Part shown: positions 1 through 9,499 of the stretch, piece by piece | Layout of the letters: each line of letters starts with the position of its first letter | How positions within the stretch are numbered: position 1 is the stretch's first letter | From: Prochlorococcus sp. AG-363-N16 | GTDB taxonomy: Bacteria; Cyanobacteriota; Cyanobacteriia; PCC-6307; Cyanobiaceae | DNA: 64,000 nucleotides | Reading direction: 5' to 3' | Assembly (NCBI GenBank): GCA_003280135.1 | Contig: QCFW01000005.1 | Span: 41,306 to 105,305, forward strand | Translations under genes and position numbers: made by a program | Notes under the pieces: generated by a model | Database searches by the model: none | What the model saw: the letters and a program-made list of their open reading frames with translations, nothing else | Told to the model about the DNA's origin: nothing

Positions 1-219
1 CAACGATGGATTGACTAATAATTTCTCTTCTTCAGTTTTTTTATCCGGGGTCTGATCCACTAAAGTCTTAGAGTTACTATTTTCAAGAGGTGAGTCAAAA
101 CTATTAGCCAATTTTTTGGCAACTTCCGAATCAGCGCAAGAGTTCAGCGACAGGAAGCATATGAAAAAAGAAAAGATCTTTAGGAAGTTCCAAATAAAAC
201 GTAAATCCTCCTTAATCAT
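1..219 (-). CDS. Putative lipoprotein, 5' part only (runs off the window)
   Basis: The reverse complement opens with ATG at 219 and stays open to the window edge (73 codons seen). The N-terminus has a basic residue pair, a hydrophobic stretch (residues about 12-25) and a lipobox-like LNSC around residues 25-28, followed by a polar, Lys/Glu/Asp-rich tail. That is the pattern of a lipoprotein signal peptide and suggests a membrane-anchored protein facing the periplasm. The start shares one base with the topA stop (TAATG), so it is probably translated with topA as the next gene of one transcript. A good Shine-Dalgarno-like AAGGAGG lies just inside the reading frame, so a slightly later start cannot be excluded. 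The family is not recognised; the rest of the gene lies outside the window. Confidence 0.6.
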   Translation of the reverse strand, partial: MIKEDLRFIWNFLKIFSFFICFLSLNSCADSEVAKKLANSFDSPLENSNSKTLVDQTPDKKTEEEKLLVNPSL

Positions 220-2966
220 TAATCTTCCGTAGATTTAATAATCCGAACAGTACTAGCTCTCAGCTTTCCTGATTTCGTTGTTGATGGCGACTTGGCTTTT
301 TTAGTCGTTGTTGCTTTTTTAGTCGTTGTTGCTTTTTTAGTCGTTGTTGCTTTTTTAGTCGTTGTTTTTTTCCCTTTCACCTTGGTCTTCGTAGTCCTTT
401 TCTTTGTTGACTTTTTAGTTGAGACTTTTGCTTCCAACAAAGCTATTGCTTCTTCTAAAGAGATATCCTCAGCCCCCTTACCTTCAGGCAAAGAAGCATT
501 GACCTTACCTTGCTTAACATAAAGGCCATAAGGACCATCATAAACTTGAATATTCTCGTTACTGCCTTTAGGAGTGCCGAGATCTTTCAATGCGGTTCTG
601 CCTCCTCTTCCACGTTTAGGCATAGCCAATAATTCAAGTGCTCTGTCAAAGCTAATTTGAAGTACATCATCATCCCCTTTAATAGATCTATAATCTTTCT
701 CACCTTTACCTTTACTCCAAACTACATAAGGGCCAAAACGACCTAAGCCTGCTGAAACTTTTCCTCCTTCAGAATGCTCTCCCAATAGTCGAGGTAATTT
801 CAAAAGACCAACTGCGTCATTCAGAGTTAGATCCTCGGGTTTAATTCCTTTGGGCAAGGAGGCTCTTTTAGGTTTTTGATTATCTTCTGTCACTTGTCCC
901 CTTTGGACATATGGGCCATATTGACCAAATAATAAATATATCTCTTCACCCGTCTCATCATCCTGTCCTAAAGATTCTGGTTCATCAGACTTTTGTTTTA
1001 AAATAAGCTCTGCTTTCTCTTCATCTAAATCTGCCGGAGTTGTTTCTACTGGCAAAGTTGCCTTGATTAATTCTTCCCCACCATCATCCTTCAGCCGTTT
1101 AGATTCAAGATAAGCACCAAATCGGCCTATTCTAACTACACATGGTAAGCCTTCTAAAGTAATTGTTCTAGAAAGACCAGGGTCAATATCTCCTTCTTTT
1201 TTTTCAACTTGACTTTCGAGTCCTTGAGATCCTTTATAAAAATCATCTAGATATGGTAGCCATTGCGCCTTACCTGTAGAAATTTCATCTAATGTTAGTT
1301 CCATTCTTGCAGTAAATTTGGTATCAACAAGATCTGGGAAATGCTCTTCAAGTAGAGCCGTAACAGCAAATGCAGTAAAACTAGGAATCAAAGAATTATT
1401 TTGTATAGAAGAATAACCTCTGTCAACGATAGTGCCAATAATACTTGCATATGTAGAAGGCCTGCCAATGCCTTCTTTCTCTAACATTTTCACTAAAGAG
1501 GCTTCACTAAAGCGAGCAGGAGGTTGAGTGTTATGAGATAACGCTTCTACATCTCTTACAGAAGGGCTATCACCCACCGAAACTGCAGGTAATAAAACTT
1601 CCTGTCCTTCTAGTGCCGCCTCAGGATCATCATTACCTTCTACATAAGCACGAAAGAAACCTGGAAAGTCAATTCTTTTACCTGATGCACGGAACAAAGC
1701 ATTCTCAACAGATACCTCAATGCTTAAAATAGTTAATTTTGCTTCGGCCATCTGACTAGCAACAGTGCGCTTCCAAATCAACTCATATAAAGCTAAATCT
1801 CTTCCATTCAATCCTGTATCATCTGGAATAATAAAAGTGGAGCCTGCAGGACGAATGGCTTCATGCGCTTCCTGTGCATTCCTTGATTTATTACTAAATT
1901 GTCTAATTGTTTTACTTAAATATTCTTTCCCATACCTCATTTCAACACACTTGCGTGATGCATTAAGCGCCTGCTCAGATAAATGAACAGAATCGGTTCT
2001 CATATATGTAATGAAGCCTCTTTCATATAAACCTTGAGCACATCTCATTGTTTCTCTCGCGGACAGCCTTAACTTTCGATTTGCTTCTTGCTGAAGAGTA
2101 CTTGTTGTAAATGGAGGAACAGGTCTTCTAACTGTAGGTTTTTCTTCAACAGAGCTAATTGACCATTGACTAGATCGAAAAGCTTTCGAAAATTCTTTCG
2201 CTTCTTTTTCAATGATCAAACGAGAATTACTCTCTCTTTTCATTAATCCTGTTGAATCATCAAAGTCAATGCCGCTAGCAATCTTCTTACCTCCCAAGCT
2301 TATTAACTTTGCTTCAAAAGAGCTTCCATCTTTCTCAAGTATTGCTTTTAAATCCCAATAATTTGAAGTCCTAAAAGCTCGTCTTGCTCGTTCTCGTAAT
2401 ACAAGCAATCTCACTGCCACAGATTGAACTCTGCCTGCGGAAAGACCCCATGCAACTTTCTTCCATAAAAGTGGCGACAATGTATATCCAACAAGACGGT
2501 CAAGAATTCTTCTGGTTTCCTGAGCGTGAACTAGCTCCATATCTAGATCTCTTGTTTTTAAAAGCGCATTAGAAATTGCATCTTTAGTAATTTCATGAAA
2601 GACCATTCTTTTTACTGGAACCTTAGGATTTAAAAGTTGCAACAAATGCCAGCTAATACTCTCACCCTCTCTATCTTCATCAGTTGCCAACAAAAGCTCA
2701 TCAGCTTCCTTTAAAGCGGATTTCAATTCTCTTACTATCTTTTTCTTATTTTTAGGAATTACATATAAAGGTTCAAAGTTAGAGCCTGTGTTAACTCCAA
2801 GACTTGCCCATTTCTCTCCCTTTTGAGCAGGTGGGACTTCACTTGCACTATTTGGGAGATCTCTAACATGTCCCATAGATGCAACTACTTGAAAGCCCTT
2901 GGGAAGAAAGGCTTTTATGGTTCTCGCCTTTGTAGGGCTCTCAACAATAACCAAAGTTTGCGCCAT
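219..2966 (-). CDS. topA: DNA topoisomerase I
   Basis: Type IA topoisomerase that relaxes negative supercoils by single-strand passage. The Toprim domain is at the N-terminus, with VESPTKA at residues 8-14 and the metal-binding DEDRE at 96-100. The catalytic tyrosine is Y321 in FITYMRTDS. The C-terminal third (about residues 590-830) has the repeated FGPYV/GRFGAY-type modules of cyanobacterial and actinobacterial enzymes rather than four-cysteine zinc fingers. The last 60 residues are a very basic Lys/Thr tail containing a perfect hexapeptide repeat (KKATTT, four times), probably a nonspecific DNA-binding tail. Length (915 aa) fits cyanobacterial TopA. It is divergent from ndhB and overlaps the downstream lipoprotein gene by one base. 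Confidence 0.97.
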   Translation of the reverse strand: MAQTLVIVESPTKARTIKAFLPKGFQVVASMGHVRDLPNSASEVPPAQKGEKWASLGVNTGSNFEPLYVIPKNKKKIVRELKSALKEADELLLATDEDREGESISWHLLQLLNPKVPVKRMVFHEITKDAISNALLKTRDLDMELVHAQETRRILDRLVGYTLSPLLWKKVAWGLSAGRVQSVAVRLLVLRERARRAFRTSNYWDLKAILEKDGSSFEAKLISLGGKKIASGIDFDDSTGLMKRESNSRLIIEKEAKEFSKAFRSSQWSISSVEEKPTVRRPVPPFTTSTLQQEANRKLRLSARETMRCAQGLYERGFITYMRTDSVHLSEQALNASRKCVEMRYGKEYLSKTIRQFSNKSRNAQEAHEAIRPAGSTFIIPDDTGLNGRDLALYELIWKRTVASQMAEAKLTILSIEVSVENALFRASGKRIDFPGFFRAYVEGNDDPEAALEGQEVLLPAVSVGDSPSVRDVEALSHNTQPPARFSEASLVKMLEKEGIGRPSTYASIIGTIVDRGYSSIQNNSLIPSFTAFAVTALLEEHFPDLVDTKFTARMELTLDEISTGKAQWLPYLDDFYKGSQGLESQVEKKEGDIDPGLSRTITLEGLPCVVRIGRFGAYLESKRLKDDGGEELIKATLPVETTPADLDEEKAELILKQKSDEPESLGQDDETGEEIYLLFGQYGPYVQRGQVTEDNQKPKRASLPKGIKPEDLTLNDAVGLLKLPRLLGEHSEGGKVSAGLGRFGPYVVWSKGKGEKDYRSIKGDDDVLQISFDRALELLAMPKRGRGGRTALKDLGTPKGSNENIQVYDGPYGLYVKQGKVNASLPEGKGAEDISLEEAIALLEAKVSTKKSTKKRTTKTKVKGKKTTTKKATTTKKATTTKKATTTKKAKSPSTTKSGKLRASTVRIIKSTED
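295..366 (-). repeat. Four perfect 18-bp tandem repeats inside topA
   Basis: On the plus strand gcttttttagtcgttgtt occurs four times in a row without a mismatch (295-312, 313-330, 331-348, 349-366). A diverged partial unit follows. Each unit encodes KKATTT on the topA strand. The unit is a multiple of three, so gain or loss of copies would change only the length of the basic C-terminal tail, not the reading frame. Confidence 0.95.
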
Positions 2967-3101
2967 AGGCTAAAAATAATCATTCTTCATCTTTATCGCA
3001 TCATTGCCCAAAATGCATACACCTTTTGAATATCTAAGGCATAATTCATAACATCGCTAGAGTTAGAACCCTGGCATTTTTTTTATAAAATTTTTCCCGA
3101 A

Positions 3102-4667
3102 ATGGGTGCAATCCCTATTATTGCCGAAGTCATGGCAGCTCCTGGAGAACTTTTAAGCCTTTCACTAAATGCAAAGGCAATTGCTCCCGAAGGTTTTGTT
3201 CTGTTTTCTTTAATTGGAACTTTACTTGTAGATCTGGCTGGGGAAAAAACTGCAGCAAAATGGTCACCTCCAATTTGCTATTTAGGTCTTGGCTCTGCAC
3301 TGTTAATACTTGCATTGCAATGGAATGCCATCCCAGAAAGTGCTTTTTTAGGTGCTTTCTATTCTGACAACCTCGGCATTGCTTTCAGATCAGTTGTAGC
3401 TCTTTCAACCCTTATTTCATTATTAATTAGCTGGAGATATGCAGAGCAAAGTGGTAGTCCTGTTGGTGAATATGCCGCAATATTGCTTGCTGCAACACTA
3501 GGAGGAATGCTTCTTTGTGGTTCAACAGATCTAATAAGTATCTTTATTTCTCTCGAAACGCTTTCTGTAGCAAGCTATCTCTTATCCGGTTATATGAAAC
3601 GAGATGCTAGAAGTTCAGAAGCTGCTCTTAAATATCTTTTAGTAGGTTCGGCTGCAGCTGCAGTATTTCTTTATGGAGCATCTCTTTTATATGGGATCAG
3701 TGGCTCAACAAATTTAGAAGAAATTGGATTGACACTTACTGGTAGTCCCTCACCAATAGCTGCATTAGCACTGGTTTTTATACTAGCTACAGTTGCATTC
3801 AAAATTGCTGCAGTTCCATTCCATCAGTGGACTCCTGATGTTTATGAAGGTTCTCCAACACCAGTAGTTGCATTTCTTTCAGTTGGTTCAAAAGCAGCAG
3901 GGTTTGCTCTTGCAATAAGACTATTGGTTGGCTGCTTTAACGCTTTTGATAATCAGTGGAAATTACTCTTTACTGTTCTTGCAGTATTAAGCATGAGCCT
4001 AGGAAATATTGTTGCTCTAGCCCAAACATCAATGAAAAGAATGCTTGCCTATAGCTCCATTGGTCAAGCAGGTTTTGTAATGATTGGACTTGTCTGTGGA
4101 ACAGAAGATGGATATGCAGCGATGGTGCTTTATATGGCTGCATATCTCTTTATGAATCTTGGTGCTTTTGCTTGCATTATTCTTTTTTCCCTCCGCACAG
4201 GAAGCGATCGAATTTCAGATTATGCAGGACTTTATCAAAAAGACCCTTTAATAACATTAGGTTTAAGCTTATGTCTTCTTTCCTTAGGAGGAATCCCTCC
4301 AATGCTTGGATTTTTCGGGAAAATATACCTATTTTTTGCTGGCTGGGCCGATGGACAATATTTATTAGTAATTGTAGGACTAATAACTTCAGTAATCTCA
4401 ATTTATTATTATATTTCAGTTATCAAAATGATGGTTGTGAAAGAACCACAAGAAGCATCTGAACTAGTTAAAGAGTATCCATTAATAAAATGGAACACAG
4501 TAGGGTTACCACCTCTTAGAGTCGCATTACTAACTTGTGTTTTTGCTACCGCCGTAGGAGGAGTACTTTCAAATCCTCTCTTTACTTGGGCTAATAATGC
4601 AGTTTCAGGAACTCCCATACTTCAAAATGCCCTAACAACTATTGCTGACAAAGGAACTTTTGGTTAA
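3102..4667 (+). CDS. ndhB: NAD(P)H-quinone oxidoreductase subunit 2 (NDH-1 subunit NdhB)
   Basis: Membrane subunit of the thylakoid NDH-1 complex, which passes electrons from reduced ferredoxin to plastoquinone and pumps protons in cyclic electron flow, respiration and CO2 uptake. The protein is about 520 aa with roughly 14 hydrophobic segments. It carries the proton-channel signature of the NuoN/NdhB family ([16 protein letters not shown], then [15 protein letters not shown] about residues 235-250). [15 protein letters not shown] follows at about 310. The ATG at 3102 has no strong ribosome site; a second in-frame ATG at 3132 is an alternative start. It is transcribed divergently from topA, and its end overlaps the next ABC ATPase gene, suggesting translational coupling. 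Confidence 0.95.
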   Translation: MGAIPIIAEVMAAPGELLSLSLNAKAIAPEGFVLFSLIGTLLVDLAGEKTAAKWSPPICYLGLGSALLILALQWNAIPESAFLGAFYSDNLGIAFRSVVALSTLISLLISWRYAEQSGSPVGEYAAILLAATLGGMLLCGSTDLISIFISLETLSVASYLLSGYMKRDARSSEAALKYLLVGSAAAAVFLYGASLLYGISGSTNLEEIGLTLTGSPSPIAALALVFILATVAFKIAAVPFHQWTPDVYEGSPTPVVAFLSVGSKAAGFALAIRLLVGCFNAFDNQWKLLFTVLAVLSMSLGNIVALAQTSMKRMLAYSSIGQAGFVMIGLVCGTEDGYAAMVLYMAAYLFMNLGAFACIILFSLRTGSDRISDYAGLYQKDPLITLGLSLCLLSLGGIPPMLGFFGKIYLFFAGWADGQYLLVIVGLITSVISIYYYISVIKMMVVKEPQEASELVKEYPLIKWNTVGLPPLRVALLTCVFATAVGGVLSNPLFTWANNAVSGTPILQNALTTIADKGTFG

Positions 4668-5358
4668 GAACACAATCACACATAATCCAGTAGCAAAGCT
4701 TCTAAAAGTATCCAAGTTTTATGGTCATGGAGATCTTCTGGTCAAAGCCTTAGACGAAGTAAATCTTGAAGTAAACAAAGGAGATTATCTTGCAGTCATG
4801 GGAGCTAGTGGCTCAGGGAAAAGCACAGCAATGAACATTTTAGGCTGTTTAGATAAACCCACTAAAGGAAGTTATCAGTTAAATGGCCTTTCAGTAGAAA
4901 ATCTTGATGACGATGCCCTTGCAGATTTACGAAATAAAGAATTGGGTTTTGTCTTTCAACAATTCCATCTCCTCCAGGATGCAACTGCATTAGAAAATGT
5001 AATGCTTCCGATGATTTATGCATCTATACCTCCAGACGAAAGAAAAATACTGGCAGAAAAAGCTTTAGAGAGAGTAGGGCTTCATGAAAGAATGCAAAAC
5101 CGACCCAATCAACTTTCTGGAGGACAACAACAAAGAGTCGCCATAGCAAGAGCAATTATCAATCAACCCTCCTTATTACTTGCCGACGAGCCAACTGGTG
5201 CTCTTGATTCAAGTACTACTGAAGATGTCTTGAGATTATTTGACGAGTTGCATGATCAAGGGATAACCATAGTACTTGTAACTCATGAGGATGAAGTTGC
5301 TAAAAGAGCCCAAAAAGTAGCAAAGTTTAAAGACGGTAAGATTATTGAAATCTCTTAA
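4642..5358 (+). CDS. ABC transporter ATP-binding protein, DevA/MacB/LolD type
   Basis: ATPase subunit of an ABC exporter or lipoprotein-type transporter. Visible motifs: Walker A GASGSGKS (about residues 54-61), Q-loop VFQQFHLL, signature LSGGQQQR, Walker [13 protein letters not shown], and an H-loop TH near the end. The spacing and the [10 protein letters not shown] segment match the MacB/DevA/LolD branch, which works with a FtsX-like permease. No permease or membrane-fusion gene is next to it here, so the partner must lie elsewhere. No ATG is available before the core domain; start candidates are TTG at 4642 (overlapping ndhB by 26 bases) or TTG at 4660. The substrate is unknown. Confidence 0.85.
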   Translation: MLTKELLVKNTITHNPVAKLLKVSKFYGHGDLLVKALDEVNLEVNKGDYLAVMGASGSGKSTAMNILGCLDKPTKGSYQLNGLSVENLDDDALADLRNKELGFVFQQFHLLQDATALENVMLPMIYASIPPDERKILAEKALERVGLHERMQNRPNQLSGGQQQRVAIARAIINQPSLLLADEPTGALDSSTTEDVLRLFDELHDQGITIVLVTHEDEVAKRAQKVAKFKDGKIIEIS

Positions 5359-5377
5359 AAAAGACCTAATTTAAAGT

Positions 5378-6136
5378 TTAATCCCAACGATATAAAGACT
5401 TGGCATCACAACCATTCTTTAGGATTAGTGAACCATCAGAGTTCAAACCTTCGATGTCCCAAGTTTTTCCAGTTTTAGAATCATAAAAGTGTCTTACATA
5501 AAGAAGTTTTTCTGCTTCCCTGCAAAGAGATTGATTATCATTTAAAAGAGAAATTACATTTTCTAAAGAAATCAATATTTTCGAAGTCCATTCAGTAACT
5601 GAAATATTCTTTTGACCCAATACTTGAGTCAAGCTGATTGCCTCTGTAGATACAGGGTTTCGAACATTTAGGCCTATACCAATACGAGCAGATTGAATAA
5701 TTCCTCCTCTACTAATAACCCTAGGCAAAAAACCAGCCAACTTCTTCTGAGAAACCATTAAGTCATTAGGCCACTTTAACGATACAGGAATACGACTACC
5801 ATGAAGCATCTTTGCGACTGCAACTGCAACTGCCAATCCAAATAGTCCTGTAGAACGAACTGGGGCACCAAGAGGGATTGCAGCACTTAACCATATCCCT
5901 CCTTTAGGTGAACTCCATTTACGATCATATTGTCCCTTACCAAATCTCTGACGCGCCGCCAAAACCACCCGTGGGGAATCATTGATCCAAGGGTTTTCTT
6001 CTAGCCATTGAGAAAGGAGCTTCTCTGTGCTTGCACAGACAGGTTTATAGCGGATCTGCCATGCCTTTGATGAATTATGAGCTTTTAGTGCACTAGCAAT
6101 TAAAGCAGCTCCAGTAGAAGGTAATGCTTTGAACAT
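5378..6136 (-). CDS. birA: Biotin-[acetyl-CoA-carboxylase] ligase
   Basis: Attaches biotin to the biotin carboxyl carrier protein of acetyl-CoA carboxylase through a biotinyl-AMP intermediate, so it supports fatty acid synthesis. The catalytic-domain motifs are present: RQRFGKGQYDRKW (the RxxxGRGxxxRxW adenylate loop, about residues 63-75), SLKWPNDL with the conserved lysine, and GIGLNVRNP. There is no N-terminal helix-turn-helix, so it is the monofunctional enzyme and not a BirA repressor. Length (252 aa) is usual for that type. Convergent with the ABC ATPase gene (19-bp gap) and divergent from the DUF721 gene. Confidence 0.9.
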   Translation of the reverse strand: MFKALPSTGAALIASALKAHNSSKAWQIRYKPVCASTEKLLSQWLEENPWINDSPRVVLAARQRFGKGQYDRKWSSPKGGIWLSAAIPLGAPVRSTGLFGLAVAVAVAKMLHGSRIPVSLKWPNDLMVSQKKLAGFLPRVISRGGIIQSARIGIGLNVRNPVSTEAISLTQVLGQKNISVTEWTSKILISLENVISLLNDNQSLCREAEKLLYVRHFYDSKTGKTWDIEGLNSDGSLILKNGCDAKSLYRWD

Positions 6137-6215
6137 TATTTAGTTAATGTCATAATTTCTTCAAACTCATTCAGCTTAGGGAAATTACTCATCTAAACTT
6201 CCAAAAGAATCCCTC

Positions 6216-6723
6216 TTGAAAGAATCTGAACCAAAATCAATTTTCGATAGATTTCAAAAAAAACAACCCTTCATCTTTACTTAAATGTCTAGATGCATTA
6301 AACAGCGACTTCAAAAAAAATCAGAAAATAGCTTCTTTATGGAAAGATTGGCCTAAAATTGCTGGTGAACAACTTTCTCCACATTGCACTCCTCTAAGTC
6401 TTTATAAAAACATTCTAGTAGTGGGTGCCAATCATCCTCAATGGATACAAGCTCTAATCTTTAATAAACCACAACTATTAAAAGCGCTAAAAGAAAAAGG
6501 CCATGACATTAAGGATATAAAAATAAGAAATTATTTTCAAAAGAAAAACCCCAAAGCTCATGCTGAAAAAGAAGTTTGGGCAAATCACCCAAGCAGAATT
6601 GATATTCATGGGACTTCTCAATGCTCTGTTTGCAATCTTCCTGCACCTTCAGGAGAAATATCTTTATGGGGCAAATGTGGACTATGCAGAAGAAAAGATT
6701 TATCCACGAAAAATAATTATTAG
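6216..6723 (+). CDS. DUF721/DciA-like protein with C-terminal zinc ribbon; apparent frameshift at an A8 run
   Basis: The family includes DciA, the helicase loader or operator of bacteria that lack DnaC. A TTG start at 6216 gives a reading frame beginning KESEPKSIFDRFQK that hits a stop at 6282-6284. The +1 frame continues without stop through LLKCLDALNSDF, IASLWKDWPKIAGEQLSPH and VGANHPQWIQAL to the stop before 6724. The two frames join at AAAAAAAA (6256-6263); reading seven A instead of eight gives one continuous protein with a normal DUF721 N-terminus. The C-terminus has paired CSVC and CGLC motifs, a likely zinc ribbon. In the downstream frame the first GTG (6421) lies inside the conserved domain, so it is an unlikely true start. 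The gene may be frameshifted, rescued by slippage, or misread in this sequence. Confidence 0.7.
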
Positions 6724-7430
6724 CCTCTAGGTTTCTCCATCAATAAAATTCCCATTTGACCTCTCGCAAGAAGTTGATATCGAACATTTTCAAAACCTGC
6801 ATCAATAGCAATTTGTTTTTGAACAGTTCCATTAGGAAAATTTTGCAAACTTGACTCTATATACTCATATTCTTTCTTAAGTTTAAACAAAGAGGCTATA
6901 GGTACTACAATTAACCGTAAATATACTTTCTGAAATAATGGATTTATTGATCCGTTTTCAAAAGAGTTAAAATCTAAAATGCCCGCCCTTCCTCCAGGCT
7001 TTAAAAGCCTATAGACTTCTTTGATGCCTTCTTTAGTGTTACTTAAATTCCTAAGCCCATAAGCCATAACGACCCCATTAAATGAATTTCTAGGCAAGCA
7101 ATTCTCTAAAACATCTTGTTTAATAAAAGTTATTTGAAACTCTTTTTCTTTTATCACTCTTTTCTTAGCCAAAGCTAATTGATGAGAAGAGAAATCAATC
7201 CCTAAAACATTCCCTTTTGGCTTCAAGTATCTTGCTATTAATACTGTCAAGTCCCCTGTACCGCAGCATAGGTCAATCCATTTCTCCCCTGGTATAGGTT
7301 GCAAAAACTTCAAAAGCTTTCTTTTCCAAATTCTATGTAATCCGAAACTCAACAAATCATTTAAAAAATCATACCTTGGAGCAATTTTGTTAAAAAGTTC
7401 TTCTATTTTTCCTGGCATTAGACGATTCAT
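6720..7430 (-). CDS. menG: Demethylphylloquinone / 2-phytyl-1,4-naphthoquinone methyltransferase (UbiE/MenG family)
   Basis: SAM-dependent methyltransferase carrying out the last step of phylloquinone (photosystem I quinone) synthesis in cyanobacteria. Family motifs: FNKIAPRYDFLNDLLSFGLHRIWKR near the N-terminus, SAM motif I WIDLCCGTGDLTVLIAR (about residues 51-67), the acidic loop GIDFSSHQL, and YGLRNLSNTKEGIKEVYRLLKPGG before the motif III region. Length 236 aa is typical. In phototrophs this UbiE homologue is assigned to phylloquinone or plastoquinone methylation. Its end overlaps the end of the convergent DUF721 gene by four bases. The same strand continues upstream with hisF. Confidence 0.92.
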   Translation of the reverse strand: MNRLMPGKIEELFNKIAPRYDFLNDLLSFGLHRIWKRKLLKFLQPIPGEKWIDLCCGTGDLTVLIARYLKPKGNVLGIDFSSHQLALAKKRVIKEKEFQITFIKQDVLENCLPRNSFNGVVMAYGLRNLSNTKEGIKEVYRLLKPGGRAGILDFNSFENGSINPLFQKVYLRLIVVPIASLFKLKKEYEYIESSLQNFPNGTVQKQIAIDAGFENVRYQLLARGQMGILLMEKPRG

Positions 7431-7483
7431 AAAAACCGTAATTTAAAGATAAAAATAATCCATTTAAATTACCTAAAAATCTA

Positions 7484-8254
7484 TTATTCAAGTGGTCTTA
7501 CATATATTTTATTTACCAATAAATATTTTTTTATCTGCTCAATAGTTAACTGGCCATCATGCAAAAGAGATGCTAAGAGCGCAGCCGAGGCCTTTCCTTT
7601 ACTAAATGCATCAAGAATGTGTTCAAGCTTTCCGGCACCCCCAGATGCGATTACAGGTATGTTTACGGCCTCTGAAATAGTGCTTGTAAGATCTATGTCA
7701 TAACCATTTTGAGTCCCATCTCCATCCATAGACGTTAAAAGTATTTCACCTGCTCCTAGAGAAGCTCCTTTTTTAGCCCATTCCAAAACATCTAATCCTG
7801 TATTTTCTCGACCCCCCTTGACATAAACATCCCACCCAAGCGAACCAGAAAGTTTCCTTTTTGCATCTATTGCTAGAACAATACATTGGGAACCAAAGTG
7901 GTTTGAACCAATTGATATCAGTTCAGGATGTTTAACAGCAGCAGAATTCAAGCTAACTTTATCTGCTCCAGCTCTTAACAATTCTCTAATCCCATCAACA
8001 GAGCTAATACCCCCACCAACAGTAAATGGAATAGTTACAGATTCAGCAGTCCTACGAACAATATCTAACAACGTTGCTCTTCCTTCATGGCTAGCAGCTA
8101 TATCAAGAAAAACCAATTCATCTGCTCCAGCAAGACTATACCTAGAAGCAAGTTCGACAGGATCACCAGCATCTCTAAGGTCAATAAAGTTCACACCTTT
8201 TACAACTCGTCCGTTCGCAACATCAAGACATGGGATTAATCTTTGGGCAACCAT
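7484..8254 (-). CDS. hisF: Imidazole glycerol phosphate synthase subunit HisF
   Basis: Cyclase subunit of IGP synthase. With HisH it makes imidazole glycerol phosphate and AICAR in histidine synthesis. It is a (beta/alpha)8 barrel with the canonical opening [19 protein letters not shown], containing the catalytic Asp of the CLDV motif. [28 protein letters not shown] follows in the first half and [15 protein letters not shown], with the second catalytic Asp, at about residues 170-185. The start is chosen at MVAQRLIP (256 aa, the family length); a longer frame begins at 8290 but adds an unconserved extension. It is divergent from petP. Confidence 0.95.
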   Translation of the reverse strand: MVAQRLIPCLDVANGRVVKGVNFIDLRDAGDPVELASRYSLAGADELVFLDIAASHEGRATLLDIVRRTAESVTIPFTVGGGISSVDGIRELLRAGADKVSLNSAAVKHPELISIGSNHFGSQCIVLAIDAKRKLSGSLGWDVYVKGGRENTGLDVLEWAKKGASLGAGEILLTSMDGDGTQNGYDIDLTSTISEAVNIPVIASGGAGKLEHILDAFSKGKASAALLASLLHDGQLTIEQIKKYLLVNKIYVRPLE

Positions 8255-8311
8255 AGAAATTAAGTTACTAAGCCTGTTAATCTTGCTCAACTACCACAAG
8301 CATCGCAGGCT

Positions 8312-8536
8312 ATGCCACAATCAGCAAACCTTACGCGAATTGGATCAAAGGTCAAGATTGATCTTCAAAAAGTCAAAGACCGTATCCCAGGCGGTTTAAT
8401 GAACAAGCTAAGTAGTGACCCTAGGGGGACTGTGTTGGACTATAAAATGACTGATGGAGGAGGAGTTGGTGCAGTAGTGAGTTTTAATGATGGAACAAAA
8501 AGATGGTTTTTTGAGGATGAAATCTCACGTGGTTAA
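8312..8536 (+). CDS. petP: Cytochrome b6f complex regulatory subunit PetP (DUF2862)
   Basis: Small cyanobacterial protein (74 aa) matching the PetP/DUF2862 family. In other cyanobacteria PetP binds the stromal side of the cytochrome b6f complex and influences linear versus state-transition-related electron flow. The sequence has an SH3-like fold pattern: TRIGSKVKID opening, DRIPGGLMNKLSSD in the middle, GTVLDYKMTDGGGVGAVV, and the conserved ending WFFEDEI. No membrane segment. It sits 12 bases before chlG on the same strand, so the two photosynthesis genes are probably co-transcribed. The assignment rests on family resemblance. Confidence 0.85.
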   Translation: MPQSANLTRIGSKVKIDLQKVKDRIPGGLMNKLSSDPRGTVLDYKMTDGGGVGAVVSFNDGTKRWFFEDEISRG

Positions 8537-8548
8537 TGGAGTAAAGCA

Positions 8549-9499
8549 GTGAGTGATGCACGTCAGCTCCTTGGAATAAAAGGGGCCTCTGAAACAACAA
8601 ATTCCTGGAAGCTGCGACTGCAGCTAATGAAGCCAATTACTTGGATACCTTTACTATGGGGAGTTATTTGTGGTGCCGCAGCAAGTGGTAACTACCATTG
8701 GTCCGTAAGTAATGTATTGGCCGCCATTGCCTGTATGGCAATGAGTGGCCCTTTACTTGCAGGCTATACCCAAACTATTAATGATTTTTATGACCGAGAA
8801 ATAGATGCAATAAATGAACCTAATCGTCCTATTCCTTCCGGAGCAATTTCTCTTTTCCAAGTAAAATTACAAATCTGGGTACTACTCCTTCTTGGTCTAG
8901 GAGTAGCTTATGGTCTTGATAAGTGGGCAAATCATTCAACTCCATCTGTATTTCTTTTGGCACTTGGTGGATCTTTTATAAGTTATATATATTCTGCTCC
9001 ACCTCTTAAACTCAAGCAAAATGGCTGGCTAGGAAATTACGCACTTGGGGCTAGCTATATTGCTTTACCTTGGTGGGCAGGGCAAGCATTATTTGGTCAT
9101 CTTACAATAACAACAGCAATCCTTACCCTTGCCTATAGCTTGGCTGGTCTAGGAATTGCAGTAATCAATGACTTTAAAAGTGTTGAAGGAGATAAAGCAC
9201 TTGGCTTACAATCTTTACCCGTTGTTTTTGGTATAAAAAATGCAAGTTTTATCAGTGCAGGAATGATAGATATATTCCAACTTGCAATGGTTGGAGTATT
9301 GATAATAATTGGCCAAAAATTTGCATCAATAATCTTAGTCTTATTAATAATTCCACAGATAACTTTTCAAGACATTTGGCTGTTGCGTGACCCTTTAAAA
9401 TTTGATGTTAAATATCAAGCGAGTGCTCAACCGTTTCTAATTCTAGGTATGTTAGTCACTGCTTTAGCTATAGGTCACAGCTCCTTAATCAATTTTTAG
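8549..9499 (+). CDS. chlG: Chlorophyll synthase
   Basis: Membrane prenyltransferase of the UbiA superfamily that esterifies (divinyl) chlorophyllide with geranylgeranyl or phytyl diphosphate, the final step of chlorophyll synthesis. The two Asp-rich motifs are clear: NDFYDREIDAINEPNRPIPSG (about residues 88-108) and NDFKSVEGDKALGLQSLPV (about 210-228). There are roughly nine hydrophobic segments. Starts with GTG at 8549 and is 316 aa, the usual length. It follows petP closely, and its TAG stop overlaps the GTG start of the penicillin-binding protein gene by one base. Confidence 0.96.
   Translation: MSDARQLLGIKGASETTNSWKLRLQLMKPITWIPLLWGVICGAAASGNYHWSVSNVLAAIACMAMSGPLLAGYTQTINDFYDREIDAINEPNRPIPSGAISLFQVKLQIWVLLLLGLGVAYGLDKWANHSTPSVFLLALGGSFISYIYSAPPLKLKQNGWLGNYALGASYIALPWWAGQALFGHLTITTAILTLAYSLAGLGIAVINDFKSVEGDKALGLQSLPVVFGIKNASFISAGMIDIFQLAMVGVLIIIGQKFASIILVLLIIPQITFQDIWLLRDPLKFDVKYQASAQPFLILGMLVTALAIGHSSLINF

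Noticed and set aside
295..366. Tandem repeat as a possible CRISPR array
   Set aside because: Units are directly adjacent without spacers and lie in the topA reading frame.
6421..6723. Short version of the DUF721 gene starting at GTG 6421
   Set aside because: It would begin inside the conserved domain; upstream coding similarity in the other frame shows the real start is earlier.
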